A stretch of 43,832 nucleotides of DNA. Source: Streptomyces sp. ISL-36. Its GTDB lineage: Bacteria > Actinomycetota > Actinomycetes > Streptomycetales > Streptomycetaceae. The notes beneath the pieces were generated by a model. That model had not been told where the DNA came from and did no database searches. It saw only the letters and a list, made by a program, of their open reading frames with translations. Where the stretch lies: assembly GCF_018614205.1 (NCBI RefSeq), contig NZ_JAGGOS010000065.1, positions 1 through 43,832 on the forward strand, written 5' to 3'. Below, piece by piece: positions 1-9,007 of this stretch (within the stretch, counting starts at the first letter, position 1; each line of letters begins with the position of its first letter). Both the position numbers and the translations under genes were made by a program.

Positions 1-1
1 C

Positions 2-40
2 GCCACGACCGCGCCCGCCCCGACGACCTCCGGCAGGTGA
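2..40 (+). CDS. 3' end of upstream CDS, probably ftsL (partial)
   Basis: An open frame enters the window and stops at TGA 38-40, which overlaps the GTG start of ftsI (GTGA). Only about 12 residues are visible, rich in Ala, Thr and Pro. In Streptomyces the gene directly upstream of ftsI is ftsL, so this is most likely its C-terminal tail. That identity rests on gene order alone, because too little sequence is present to recognise the family. Confidence 0.45.
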   Translation, partial: ATTAPAPTTSGR

Positions 41-2019
41 CCGAAGTGCCTCCCAAGGAGCCCCCGCGCCGCCAGGTGCCCGGCCCCGCCCGGCCCTCGC
101 GTCCCCGGCCCGCCGCCGGCCGCCCCACCCAGCCCGCGCGGCCGGCCCCGCGCCGTACCTCCCGGCCGCCCGTCCGGCCCAAGCCGCGCACCATCCGGCT
201 CGGCAGCCCCAAGCCCCGGCTCCGACTGGTCTCCCTCGGCCTGACCCTCGTGATGGTGGCGTTCGTCGCCCGCCTGCTCCAGGTGCAGGCCGTCGACGCC
301 AGCGCGCTGGCCGCCAAGGCGGAGGCCCACCGCTACCAGGAGTACACGCTCTCCGCGGACCGGGGCGAGATCACCGACCGCGCTGGGATCGCCCTGGCCG
401 CCAGCGTCGACGCGTACGACATCACGGCCGATCCCAAGCTCTTCACACCCGAGGAGAGCAAGCTGCGGGACGCCCCCGAGCAGGCCGCCGCCCTCCTCGC
501 GCCGCTCCTGGGCAAGGAGCCCGCCGAGCTGGCCAAGAAGCTCCGCACCCCCGACTCCCGCTACACCCTGCTCGCCCGCAAGCAGACCCCGCAGGTCTGG
601 AACCAGATCAAGGACCTGAAGAAGGTCTACGAGCAGAAGGCCAAGCCCGCCGAGGGCGGCAACGGGATCAACCTGCTCGGCGGCATCCTCAGCGAGCCCT
701 CCACCAAGCGGGTGTACCCCAACGGGGAGCTCGCCGCCGGAATACTGGGCTACGTCAACGCGGAGGGCCGCGGCGCCGGCGGCCTGGAGTCCATGCTCGA
801 CAAGGAGCTGGCGGGCAAGGACGGCAAGATCAGGTTCGCCCAGTCGGGCGGACGGCGGGTCCCCACCGCGGGCTCCGAGGGAAGCCCGGCGGTGCCCGGC
901 TCCGACATCGAGCTGACCATCGACCGGGACATCCAGTGGGCCGCCCAGCAGGCCATCACCGAGCAGGTACGGAAGTCCAGGGCCGACCGCGGGTACGTCA
1001 TCGTGCAGAACACCAGGACCGGCGAGGTCCTCGCCATGGCCAACGCACCCGGCTTCGACCCCAACGACCTGTCCGCGGCCAACGCCGCGGCCATGGGCAA
1101 CGCGGCCCTCCAGGACGCCTACGAACCCGGCTCCACCAGCAAGGTCATGTCCATGGCCGCCGTCCTGGAGGAGGGCGTCGCGACCCCCGGCACGCACGTC
1201 ACCGTCCCCAACCGGCTGCACCGGGGCGACCGTCTCTTCAAGGACGACATCGACCACCGCACCTGGTACCTCACCCTCAACGGCGTCCTCGCCAAGTCCA
1301 GCAACATCGGCACGATCCTCGCCACCGGCCAGCTCGGCCGCACCCAGGCCGAGTCGAACCGGGTCCTCCACACGTACCTGCGCAAGTTCGGCATCGGCAG
1401 CCCCACCGGGCTCGGCTACCCCGGCGAGACCTCGGGCATCCTGGCCAAGCCCCAGAACTGGTCGACCTCGCAGCAGTACACGATCCCCTTCGGCCAGGGC
1501 CTCTCCGTCAACGCCATGCAGGCCGCCTCGGTCTACTCGACCATCGCCAACGGCGGCGTACGGATCGAACCCACGCTCGTCCGCGGCATCAGGGGACCCG
1601 ACGGACGGTTCACCGCCGCACCCGCGCCGAAACAGACCCGGGTGGTGAGCGAGAAGACGGCCAGAACCCTCGCCCAGATGCTGGAGTCCGTGGTCGGCGA
1701 CGAGGAGGGCACCGGCACCAGGGCCCGTATCCCCGGCTACCGGGTCGCGGGCAAGACCGGAACCGCCAACCGCGTCGACCCCGAACTCGGCCGCTACAAG
1801 GGCTACACCGCCTCCTTCGCGGGCTTCGCGCCCGCGGACGACCCGCAGATCACCGTCTACTGCGCCATCCAGAACCCCACCAAGGGGGACTACTACGGCG
1901 GCAAGATCTGCGGACCCATCTACAAGAAGGTCATGGAGTTCGCGCTCAAGACGCTCCACGTCGCCCCGACGGGCAGCGAGCCCGCCCGGATGCCGGTGAC
2001 CTTCCAGGCCAGTGAGTGA
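37..2019 (+). CDS. ftsI: FtsI / PBP3, septal class B penicillin-binding protein
   Basis: This is the peptidoglycan D,D-transpeptidase that cross-links septal wall, working with the SEDS polymerase FtsW. The 660-aa protein has a Pro/Arg-rich cytoplasmic N-terminus (about 1-60), one membrane anchor (about 63-83), a PBP dimerisation region and a C-terminal transpeptidase domain. All three catalytic motifs are present: S366-T-S-K369 (acyl-enzyme serine), S421-S-N423 and K573-T-G-T. The GTG start overlaps the previous stop, which supports translational coupling. It heads the visible dcw operon, with murE 15 bp downstream. In Streptomyces FtsI is needed for sporulation septation rather than for viability (established knowledge). 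Confidence 0.96.
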   Translation: MTEVPPKEPPRRQVPGPARPSRPRPAAGRPTQPARPAPRRTSRPPVRPKPRTIRLGSPKPRLRLVSLGLTLVMVAFVARLLQVQAVDASALAAKAEAHRYQEYTLSADRGEITDRAGIALAASVDAYDITADPKLFTPEESKLRDAPEQAAALLAPLLGKEPAELAKKLRTPDSRYTLLARKQTPQVWNQIKDLKKVYEQKAKPAEGGNGINLLGGILSEPSTKRVYPNGELAAGILGYVNAEGRGAGGLESMLDKELAGKDGKIRFAQSGGRRVPTAGSEGSPAVPGSDIELTIDRDIQWAAQQAITEQVRKSRADRGYVIVQNTRTGEVLAMANAPGFDPNDLSAANAAAMGNAALQDAYEPGSTSKVMSMAAVLEEGVATPGTHVTVPNRLHRGDRLFKDDIDHRTWYLTLNGVLAKSSNIGTILATGQLGRTQAESNRVLHTYLRKFGIGSPTGLGYPGETSGILAKPQNWSTSQQYTIPFGQGLSVNAMQAASVYSTIANGGVRIEPTLVRGIRGPDGRFTAAPAPKQTRVVSEKTARTLAQMLESVVGDEEGTGTRARIPGYRVAGKTGTANRVDPELGRYKGYTASFAGFAPADDPQITVYCAIQNPTKGDYYGGKICGPIYKKVMEFALKTLHVAPTGSEPARMPVTFQASE

Positions 2020-2034
2020 CACTCGGGAGCACCA

Positions 2035-3690
2035 GTGACGACGATCACCCCCGATTCCGGGAACCGGAAATCGAACTCCGCCGACTCCCGGGCCTCTTTT
2101 GGCCCCGCGGCGGGTCAGCCCGGTACGCTCACCGCCGTGCCACACGCTGATCAGTACCGAACCACCCCGCCCCGCCCGGAGCAGGCCCGCCCGACACCCC
2201 TGGGCGACCTGGCCACCCGGCTCGGGATCGAGACGCCCGGCGGCGGCCGTGTCGACGTATCGGGCATCACCCACGACTCGCGGGCCGTCCGCCCCGGGGA
2301 CGTGTACGCGGCCCTGCCCGGCGCCCGGCTGCACGGCGCGGACTTCGCCGACCAGGCCGCCGGCCTCGGCGCGGTCGCCGTCCTCACCGACCCGGCGGGC
2401 GCCGAGCGCGCCGCCGCGACCGGCCTGCCGGTCCTGGTCGTCGAGGATCCACGCGGCCGCATGGGTGAGCTCGCCGCCGAGATCTACGGCCGGCCCGGCA
2501 CGGACCTGCTCCAGATCGGCATCACCGGCACCTCCGGCAAGACCACCACGGCCTACCTCGTCGAAGGCGGCCTCAAGGCGGCCGGCCACCGGACCGGGCT
2601 CATCGGCACGGTCGAGATGCGGATCGGCGACGAGCGCATCAAGTCGGAGCGCACGACCCCCGAAGCCACCGACCTGCAGGCCCTCTTCGCCGTCATGCGC
2701 GAGCGCGGGGTCACCTCGGTCGCCATGGAGGTCTCCAGCCACGCCCTCGTGCTCGGCCGGGTCGACGGCTGCGTCTTCGACGTCGCCGTCTTCAACAACC
2801 TCAGCCCGGAGCACATGGAGTTCCACTCCGGCATGGAGGACTACTTCGCCGCCAAGGCGCAGCTGTTCACGCCGGAACGCAGCAAACAGGGCGTGGTGAA
2901 CCTCGACGACGCCTACGGCCGCAGGCTGGTGAAGGAGGCCTCCGTACCGGTCGTCACCTTCTCCGCCGAGGGCAACCCGGACGCCGACTGGCGCGCCGAG
3001 GACGTCGAACTCGGCGCGGTCGGATCGACCTTCACCGTCGTCGGCCCGCAGGGCGAGCGGTTCCCCGCCACCGCCCCGCTCCCCGGCCCGTTCAACGTCG
3101 CCAACTCCCTCGCCGCGATCGTCACGCTCGCCGTCGCCGGGCTCGACCCGCGGACCGCCGCCGAGGGGGTCGCCGCCGTCCCCGGCGTGCCGGGCCGCCT
3201 GGAGCGCGTCGACGCCGGCCAGCCGTACCTCGCGGTCGTCGACTACGCCCACAAGACCGACGCCGTCGAATCGGTCCTGCGCTCGCTGCGGAAGGTCACC
3301 GAGGGCAGGATCCACATCGTGCTCGGCTGCGGCGGCGACCGCGACATCACCAAACGCGGCCCGATGGGCGCCGCCGCGGCGCGCCTCGCCGACACCGCCG
3401 TACTGACCTCGGACAACCCCCGCTCCGAGGACCCCCTCGCGATCCTCGCCGCGATGCTCGCGGGCGCCGCCGAAGTGCCCGCGCACGAGCGCGGCGACGT
3501 GCTGGTCGACGCCGACCGGGCCGCCGCCGTCGCCGCGGCCGTGGCCCGCGCACAGCCCGGCGACACCGTGCTCGTCGCCGGCAAGGGCCATGAACAGGGC
3601 CAGGACATCGCCGGTGTGGTCCGCCCCTTCGACGACCGCCAGGTCCTGCGCGAAGCGATTGAACGCAGCCTCAAGAACAGTCAGGGATAA
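2035..3690 (+). CDS. murE: MurE, UDP-MurNAc-tripeptide synthetase
   Basis: This cytoplasmic ATP-dependent ligase adds the third stem residue to UDP-MurNAc-L-Ala-D-Glu. The P-loop is G165-T-S-G-K-T-T171. The motif D460-N-P-R463 is the signature of diaminopimelate-adding MurE, which fits the LL-Dap wall of Streptomyces. The 551-aa form begins at GTG 2035. Its first ~34 residues are low-complexity and lie before any recognisable MurE domain. An in-frame GTG at 2137 has a TACGCT box exactly 7 nt upstream, so a shorter 517-aa protein from a leaderless transcript is a real alternative. murF starts 3 nt after the stop. Confidence 0.95.
   Translation: MTTITPDSGNRKSNSADSRASFGPAAGQPGTLTAVPHADQYRTTPPRPEQARPTPLGDLATRLGIETPGGGRVDVSGITHDSRAVRPGDVYAALPGARLHGADFADQAAGLGAVAVLTDPAGAERAAATGLPVLVVEDPRGRMGELAAEIYGRPGTDLLQIGITGTSGKTTTAYLVEGGLKAAGHRTGLIGTVEMRIGDERIKSERTTPEATDLQALFAVMRERGVTSVAMEVSSHALVLGRVDGCVFDVAVFNNLSPEHMEFHSGMEDYFAAKAQLFTPERSKQGVVNLDDAYGRRLVKEASVPVVTFSAEGNPDADWRAEDVELGAVGSTFTVVGPQGERFPATAPLPGPFNVANSLAAIVTLAVAGLDPRTAAEGVAAVPGVPGRLERVDAGQPYLAVVDYAHKTDAVESVLRSLRKVTEGRIHIVLGCGGDRDITKRGPMGAAAARLADTAVLTSDNPRSEDPLAILAAMLAGAAEVPAHERGDVLVDADRAAAVAAAVARAQPGDTVLVAGKGHEQGQDIAGVVRPFDDRQVLREAIERSLKNSQG
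2124..2139 (+). promoter_or_regulatory. Candidate internal leaderless promoter for murE
   Basis: TACGCT (2124-2129) fits the TANNNT -10 consensus. It is followed by 7 nt and then GTG 2137, in frame with murE. With normal spacing transcription would begin at the G of this GTG. No good -35 box is visible. This is an inference from spacing. Confidence 0.4.
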
Positions 3691-3693
3691 GTT

Positions 3694-5118
3694 GTGATCG
3701 CCCTCTCCCTCGCCGAGATCACCGAAATCGTCGGCGGGCAGTCGTACGACATACCGGATCCGGCCGTCCTGATCACGGGCCCCGTCGTCATCGACTCCCG
3801 TGAGGTGAAGACCGGCAGCCTGTTCGCCGCCTTCGCCGGCGAACAGGTCGACGGCCACGACTACGCGCAACGTGCCGTCGAGGCGGGTGCGGCAGCCGTG
3901 CTGGCCGCCCGCCCCGTCGGCGTACCCGCCATCGTCGTGGACGACGTCCAGACGGCGCTCGGCGCCCTCGCCCGCCACGTCGTCGAACGCCTCGGCACCG
4001 ACGTCGTCGCCCTCACCGGCTCGGCGGGCAAGACCTCCACCAAGGACCTGATCGCCCAGGTCCTGCAGCACCACGGCCCGACCGTGTGGACGCCCGGCTC
4101 GCTCAACAACGAGATCGGCCTCCCGCTGACGGCGCTGCGCGCGAGCGACGAGACCCAGCACCTGGTCCTCGAGATGGGCGCCCGCGGCATCGGTCACATC
4201 CGCTACCTCACCGGACTGACCCCGCCGCGCATCGGACTCGTCCTGAACGTGGGCACCGCCCACATCGGCGAGTTCGGCGGACGCGAGCAGATCGCCCAGG
4301 CCAAGGGCGAACTCGTCGAAGCCCTTCCCTCGGCCGAGAAGGGCGGAGTGGCGGTCCTCAACGCCGACGACCCGCTCGTCCGGGCCATGGCCGCGCGGAC
4401 CCAGGCGCGCGTGATCCGGTTCGGAGAGGCCGACGACGCCGACGTTCGTGCCGAGAATGTCCGGCTCACAGAGAACGGACAGCCCTCTTTCAGGCTTCAC
4501 ACACCCACCGGGTGCAGTGACGTGACCTTGCGCCTGTACGGTGAGCACCACGTGTCGAACGCGCTCGCCGCGGCCGCCGTCGCCCATGAGCTGGGCATGC
4601 CCGTCCACGAGATCGCCACCGCGCTCTCCGAGGCGGGCTCCCTGTCGCGCTGGCGCATGGAGGTCACCGAGCGTCCGGACGGCGTGACGATCGTCAACGA
4701 CGCCTACAACGCGAACCCCGAGTCCATGCGAGCCGCCCTGCGCGCGCTCGCGGCCATGGGCCGGGCCGCACAGGCCCAGGGGGGCCGCACGTGGGCGGTG
4801 CTCGGCAAGATGGCCGAGCTCGGTGACGCATCGCTCGCCGAGCACGACGCGGTCGGACGGCTCGCCGTCCGGCTCAACGTCAGCAAGCTCGTCGCGGTCG
4901 GGGACAGGGAAGCGTCCTGGCTGCAACTGGGCGCATATAACGAGGGTTCGTGGGGTGAGGAGTCGGTGCACGTGTCCGACGCGCAGGCGGCGGTCGACCT
5001 GTTGCGCAGTGAGCTGCGCCCGGGAGACGTCGTCCTTGTGAAGGCTTCCAGGTCCGTCGGCCTGGAACAGGTCGCCCTGGCCCTCCTCGACTCCGAGAGC
5101 GAGGTCTCGGGCCGATGA
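3694..5118 (+). CDS. murF: MurF, UDP-MurNAc-tripeptide--D-Ala-D-Ala ligase
   Basis: This last cytoplasmic Mur ligase adds D-alanyl-D-alanine to the tripeptide to give UDP-MurNAc-pentapeptide. The 474-aa protein has the Mur-ligase arrangement: an N-terminal UDP-substrate domain, a central ATPase domain with P-loop G109-S-A-G-K-T-S115, and a C-terminal Rossmann-like domain. The motif NDAYNANPESM in the last third is typical of MurF. The GTG start lies 3 nt after the murE stop, and the stop overlaps the mraY start (ATGA), so murE, murF and mraY should be co-transcribed and translationally coupled. Confidence 0.96.
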   Translation: MIALSLAEITEIVGGQSYDIPDPAVLITGPVVIDSREVKTGSLFAAFAGEQVDGHDYAQRAVEAGAAAVLAARPVGVPAIVVDDVQTALGALARHVVERLGTDVVALTGSAGKTSTKDLIAQVLQHHGPTVWTPGSLNNEIGLPLTALRASDETQHLVLEMGARGIGHIRYLTGLTPPRIGLVLNVGTAHIGEFGGREQIAQAKGELVEALPSAEKGGVAVLNADDPLVRAMAARTQARVIRFGEADDADVRAENVRLTENGQPSFRLHTPTGCSDVTLRLYGEHHVSNALAAAAVAHELGMPVHEIATALSEAGSLSRWRMEVTERPDGVTIVNDAYNANPESMRAALRALAAMGRAAQAQGGRTWAVLGKMAELGDASLAEHDAVGRLAVRLNVSKLVAVGDREASWLQLGAYNEGSWGEESVHVSDAQAAVDLLRSELRPGDVVLVKASRSVGLEQVALALLDSESEVSGR

Positions 5119-6185
5119 GGCAGATCCTCTTCGCGGGGGCCATCGGGCTCTTCCTGACCCTGATCGGGACTCCGCTGCTCATCAAGCTGCTTGCCCGCAA
5201 GGGGTACGGGCAGTTCATCCGGGACGACGGCCCGCGCGGCCACGCCGGGAAGAAGGGGACGCCCACCATGGGCGGCATCTCCTTCATCCTGGCCACGCTC
5301 ATCGCGTACGCGCTCGCCAAGGTCATCACCGGTGAAGACCCCACGTACTCCGGTGTGCTGGTCCTCTTCCTGATGGCCGGCATGGGCCTGGTCGGCTTCC
5401 TCGACGACTACATCAAGATCGTCAAGCAGCGGTCGCTGGGTCTGCGGGCCAAGGCGAAGATGGCCGGCCAGCTGATCGTCGGCATCGCCTTCGCGGTGCT
5501 CGCCCTGCAGTTCGCCGATCTGCGCGGACTGACCCCGGCCTCCACGAAGCTCTCCTTCATCGCCGACTTCGGCTGGTCCATCGGGCCGGTGCTCTTCGTG
5601 GTCTGGGCTCTCTTCATGATCCTGGCCATGTCGAACGGCGTGAACCTGACGGACGGTCTGGACGGCCTGGCCACCGGCGCGTCGGTGATGGTCTTCGGCG
5701 CGTACACGTTCATCGGGCTGTGGCAGTTCCAGGAGTCCTGCGCCAACGCGATGGACCTGACCAACCCCAACGCCTGCTTCGAGGTGCGCGACCCGCTCGA
5801 CCTCGCGGTCGTCGCCTCCGCGCTGATGGGTGCCTGCTTCGGCTTCCTGTGGTGGAACACCTCGCCCGCCAAGATCTTCATGGGCGACACCGGTTCGCTG
5901 GCCCTCGGCGGCGCGCTCGCCGGTCTCGCCATCTGCTCCCGTACGGAGCTGCTGATCGCCCTGCTCGGCGGCCTGTTCGTGCTGATCACCATGTCGGTGG
6001 TCATCCAGGTCGGCTCGTTCAAGATGACCGGCAAGCGCGTCTTCCGGATGGCGCCCCTGCAGCACCACTTCGAGCTCAAGGGGTGGTCCGAAGTCCTCGT
6101 GGTGGTCCGGTTCTGGATCATCCAGGGCATGTGCGTGATCGTCGGCCTCGGTCTCTTCTACGCGGGATGGGCATCCGAAAAGTGA
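5115..6185 (+). CDS. mraY: MraY, phospho-MurNAc-pentapeptide translocase
   Basis: This integral membrane enzyme transfers phospho-MurNAc-pentapeptide onto undecaprenyl phosphate to form lipid I. The 356-aa protein is strongly hydrophobic with about ten membrane segments. It carries the family's key motifs: D97-D-Y99, N177-L-T-D-G-L-D-G-L185, and Q316-H-H-F-E320, which corresponds to the HHHFE loop with Gln in the first place. The ATG overlaps the murF stop, and the TGA overlaps the GTG of murD. Confidence 0.97.
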   Translation: MRQILFAGAIGLFLTLIGTPLLIKLLARKGYGQFIRDDGPRGHAGKKGTPTMGGISFILATLIAYALAKVITGEDPTYSGVLVLFLMAGMGLVGFLDDYIKIVKQRSLGLRAKAKMAGQLIVGIAFAVLALQFADLRGLTPASTKLSFIADFGWSIGPVLFVVWALFMILAMSNGVNLTDGLDGLATGASVMVFGAYTFIGLWQFQESCANAMDLTNPNACFEVRDPLDLAVVASALMGACFGFLWWNTSPAKIFMGDTGSLALGGALAGLAICSRTELLIALLGGLFVLITMSVVIQVGSFKMTGKRVFRMAPLQHHFELKGWSEVLVVVRFWIIQGMCVIVGLGLFYAGWASEK

Positions 6186-7606
6186 GCGATCAGCTGGACT
6201 GGCAGGGCAAGAACGTCACCGTCGCCGGGCTCGGGGTGAGCGGCATTCCCGCCGCCCGGGTCCTGCACGGCCTCGGCGCGGTCGTGACCGTCGTCAACGA
6301 CGGCGACGACGAGCGCTCCCGGGCGCAGGCCGCCGAACTGGAGGCCGAGGGGATCACCGTCCGCCTCGGCGACGGGGCGACCCTGCCGTCCGGCACCGAG
6401 CTGATCGTCACCACCCCCGGCTGGCAGCCCGACAAGCCCCTGTTCGCGGCCGCCGCCGAGGCGGGCGTCCCGGTGTGGGGCGACGTCGAGCTGGCCTGGC
6501 GGCTCAGGGGCCCGGAAGCGGCGCCCTGGCTCGCGGTCACCGGCACCAACGGCAAGACCACGACCGTACGGATGCTCGCCTCCATCCTGGAGGCGGCCGG
6601 GCTGCGGACCGCGGCCGTCGGCAACATCGGCGTCTCGCTCCTCGACGCCGTCCTCGGCGACGAGACGTACGACGTGCTCGCCGTCGAGCTCTCCAGCTAC
6701 CAGCTCCACTGGGCACCGAGCCTGCGCGCCCATTCGGCCGCCGTGCTCAACCTGGCGCCCGACCACCTCGACTGGCACGGCTCCATGGAGGCGTACGCCG
6801 CCGCCAAGGGCCGTATCTACGAGGGCAACACCGTCGCCTGCGTCTACAACGCCGCCGACAAGGCGACCGAGGACCTGGTCCGTGAGGCCGACGTCGAGGA
6901 GGGTTGCCGGGCGATCGGCTTCACCCTCGCCACCCCCGGCCCCTCCCAGCTCGGTGTGGTCGAGGGCATCCTCGTCGACCGGGCCTTCGTCGAGAACCGG
7001 CAGAAGCAGGCCCAGGAACTCGCCGAGGTCGCCGACGTCCAGCCCCCGGCCCCGCACAACATCGCCAACGCGCTCGCCGCGGCGGCCCTGGCCCGCGCCT
7101 TCGGCGTCGAGCCGAAGGCCGTACGGGACGGGCTGCGCGCCTTCCGGCCCGACCCGCACCGGATCGAGCTGGTCGAGGACATCGAGGGCGTGGTGTACGT
7201 CGACGACTCCAAGGCCACCAACACCCACGCCGCGGAAGCCTCGTTGGCGGCCTACGACCCGATCGTCTGGATCGCCGGTGGCCTCGCCAAGGGCGCGACC
7301 TTCGACGAGCTGGTCCAGAAGTCGGCGGCGCGCCTGCGCGGGGTCGTGCTGATCGGCGCCGACCGTGCGCTGATCCGCGAAGCCCTGGCGCGACACGCCC
7401 CCGAGGTCCCGGTGGTGGACCTCGACCGGACCGACACTGGGGCGATGTCTGCGGCGGTCCAGGAGGCGGCTGGGCTCGCCCGGCCGGGTGACACGGTTCT
7501 GCTGGCCCCGGCCTGCGCCTCGATGGACATGTTCACCAATTACAACAAGCGTGGCGAGGCGTTCGCGGACGCGGTCCGCGCCCTCGCCGCCACCGGGCGC
7601 GCCTGA
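6182..7606 (+). CDS. murD: MurD, UDP-MurNAc-L-Ala--D-Glu ligase
   Basis: This ligase adds D-glutamate to UDP-MurNAc-L-Ala in the cytoplasm. From GTG 6182 the product is 474 aa. The N-terminal Rossmann motif GLGVSG is near residue 15, and the P-loop is G121-T-N-G-K-T-T127. The C-terminal domain carries DDSKATN, the usual MurD motif. The GTG start overlaps the mraY stop (GTGA). An in-frame ATG at 6167 would add five residues and cannot be excluded. The same frame stays open further upstream through mraY, but that part is not MurD-like. In many bacteria MurC is encoded near murD, but no murC occurs in this cluster. Confidence 0.95.
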   Translation: MSDQLDWQGKNVTVAGLGVSGIPAARVLHGLGAVVTVVNDGDDERSRAQAAELEAEGITVRLGDGATLPSGTELIVTTPGWQPDKPLFAAAAEAGVPVWGDVELAWRLRGPEAAPWLAVTGTNGKTTTVRMLASILEAAGLRTAAVGNIGVSLLDAVLGDETYDVLAVELSSYQLHWAPSLRAHSAAVLNLAPDHLDWHGSMEAYAAAKGRIYEGNTVACVYNAADKATEDLVREADVEEGCRAIGFTLATPGPSQLGVVEGILVDRAFVENRQKQAQELAEVADVQPPAPHNIANALAAAALARAFGVEPKAVRDGLRAFRPDPHRIELVEDIEGVVYVDDSKATNTHAAEASLAAYDPIVWIAGGLAKGATFDELVQKSAARLRGVVLIGADRALIREALARHAPEVPVVDLDRTDTGAMSAAVQEAAGLARPGDTVLLAPACASMDMFTNYNKRGEAFADAVRALAATGRA

Positions 7607-7660
7607 CCTGACCAGCAACAGGTCCGGCGGAGCCGGGCACGACTGGAGGGGACAGCGACC

Positions 7661-9001
7661 ATGCCGAGCAGAACCGCCGGGACTCGTCGGCCCTCCGCCG
7701 TACGCGGCGGAGGCCGCGTTCCCGCAGCTTCGCGGGGCCCCCGCGGCGAGGCGGTACGGCGGACGTACGAGCGGGCGCGCCGGGCCTGGGACCGGCCGCT
7801 GACGGCGTACTACGTCATCCTCGGCGCGGGGCTGCTCATCACCACGCTCGGCCTCGTGATGGTCTATTCGGCGTCCATGATCACGGCGCTGCGGTACGAC
7901 CTCGTGCCGTCGTACTTCTTCCGCAAGCAGTTCTTCGCCGCGGTCCTCGGCACCGGCCTGCTCCTGGTGGCCTCCCGGATGCCGGTCAAGCTGCACCGGG
8001 CGCTCGCGTACCCGATCCTGGTCGGCGCGGTCTTCCTGATGGTGCTCGTGCAGATCCCGGGGATAGGGCGTGCCGTCGGCGGCAACCAGAACTGGATCTC
8101 GCTGGGCGGGCCGTTCATGCTGCAGCCCAGCGAGTTCGGCAAGCTTGCGCTGATCCTGTGGGGGGCCGACCTGCTCGCCCGCAAGCAGGACATGAAACTG
8201 CTCACCCAGTGGAAGCACATGCTGGTGCCGCTGGTCCCCGGGGCCTTTCTGCTGCTCGGGCTGATCATGCTCGGCGGCGACATGGGGACGGCGATCGTCC
8301 TCACGGCCATCCTCTTCGGCCTGCTGTGGACGGCCGGCGCGCCCACCCGGCTCTTCGTCGGGGTGCTCACCGTCGCGGGAACGATCGGTTTTCTGCTGAT
8401 CAGGACCAGCGAGAACCGGATGAAGCGATTCGCCTGCATCGGCGCCACCGACCCCGGGGGAGAGGGTGCCCCCTGTCTCCAGGCGGCGCACGGAATCTAT
8501 GCTCTGGCCTCGGGCGGATGGTTCGGTTCCGGCCTGGGTGCGAGTGTGGAGAAATGGGGTCAACTTCCCGAAGCGCACACCGACTTCATCTTCGCCGTCA
8601 CCGGGGAGGAACTGGGTCTTGCGGGGACGCTGTCGGTACTCGCCCTGTTCGCGGCTCTAGGCTATGCGGGTATCCGCGTGGCCGGACGCACGGAGGACCC
8701 CTTCGTGAGGTACGCCGCGGGAGGTGTGACCACCTGGATCACGGCCCAGGCCGTGGTCAACATCGGTGCGGTGCTCGGCCTGCTGCCGATCGCCGGAGTC
8801 CCGCTCCCGCTGTTCTCCTACGGAGGGTCGGCCCTGCTGCCGACCATGTTCGCCGTCGGGCTCCTCATCGCCTTCGCGCGACAGGAACCCGCCGCGAAAG
8901 CGGCCTTGGCCATGCGGCGCCCCGGCTGGGGTAGGCGGGCCGGGGTGAGATGGAAGTCGATGCGACGGCGCGTCAAGAAGCGTCCGTCCGGAGAGCGGTG
9001 A
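7661..9001 (+). CDS. ftsW: FtsW, SEDS-family septal peptidoglycan polymerase
   Basis: This polytopic membrane glycosyltransferase polymerises lipid II at the division site with FtsI. The 446-aa protein has an Arg/Pro-rich cytoplasmic N-terminus (about 1-48) and then about ten membrane helices. SEDS hallmarks are visible: the GGNQNWISLG loop, an LQPSEFGKLALI segment and a C-terminal PLPLFSYGGSAL motif. The basic C-terminal tail is cytoplasmic. ATG 7661 is preceded by a clear ribosome-binding site (GGAGGGG). It lies 54 nt after murD and 6 nt before murG. Confidence 0.95.
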   Translation: MPSRTAGTRRPSAVRGGGRVPAASRGPRGEAVRRTYERARRAWDRPLTAYYVILGAGLLITTLGLVMVYSASMITALRYDLVPSYFFRKQFFAAVLGTGLLLVASRMPVKLHRALAYPILVGAVFLMVLVQIPGIGRAVGGNQNWISLGGPFMLQPSEFGKLALILWGADLLARKQDMKLLTQWKHMLVPLVPGAFLLLGLIMLGGDMGTAIVLTAILFGLLWTAGAPTRLFVGVLTVAGTIGFLLIRTSENRMKRFACIGATDPGGEGAPCLQAAHGIYALASGGWFGSGLGASVEKWGQLPEAHTDFIFAVTGEELGLAGTLSVLALFAALGYAGIRVAGRTEDPFVRYAAGGVTTWITAQAVVNIGAVLGLLPIAGVPLPLFSYGGSALLPTMFAVGLLIAFARQEPAAKAALAMRRPGWGRRAGVRWKSMRRRVKKRPSGER

Positions 9002-9007
9002 ATTTCG

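Noticed and set aside
4704..8578. Long - strand open frames across murF, mraY, murD and ftsW
   Set aside because: They are mirror frames of well-defined Mur, MraY and FtsW genes, and their translations are compositionally biased.
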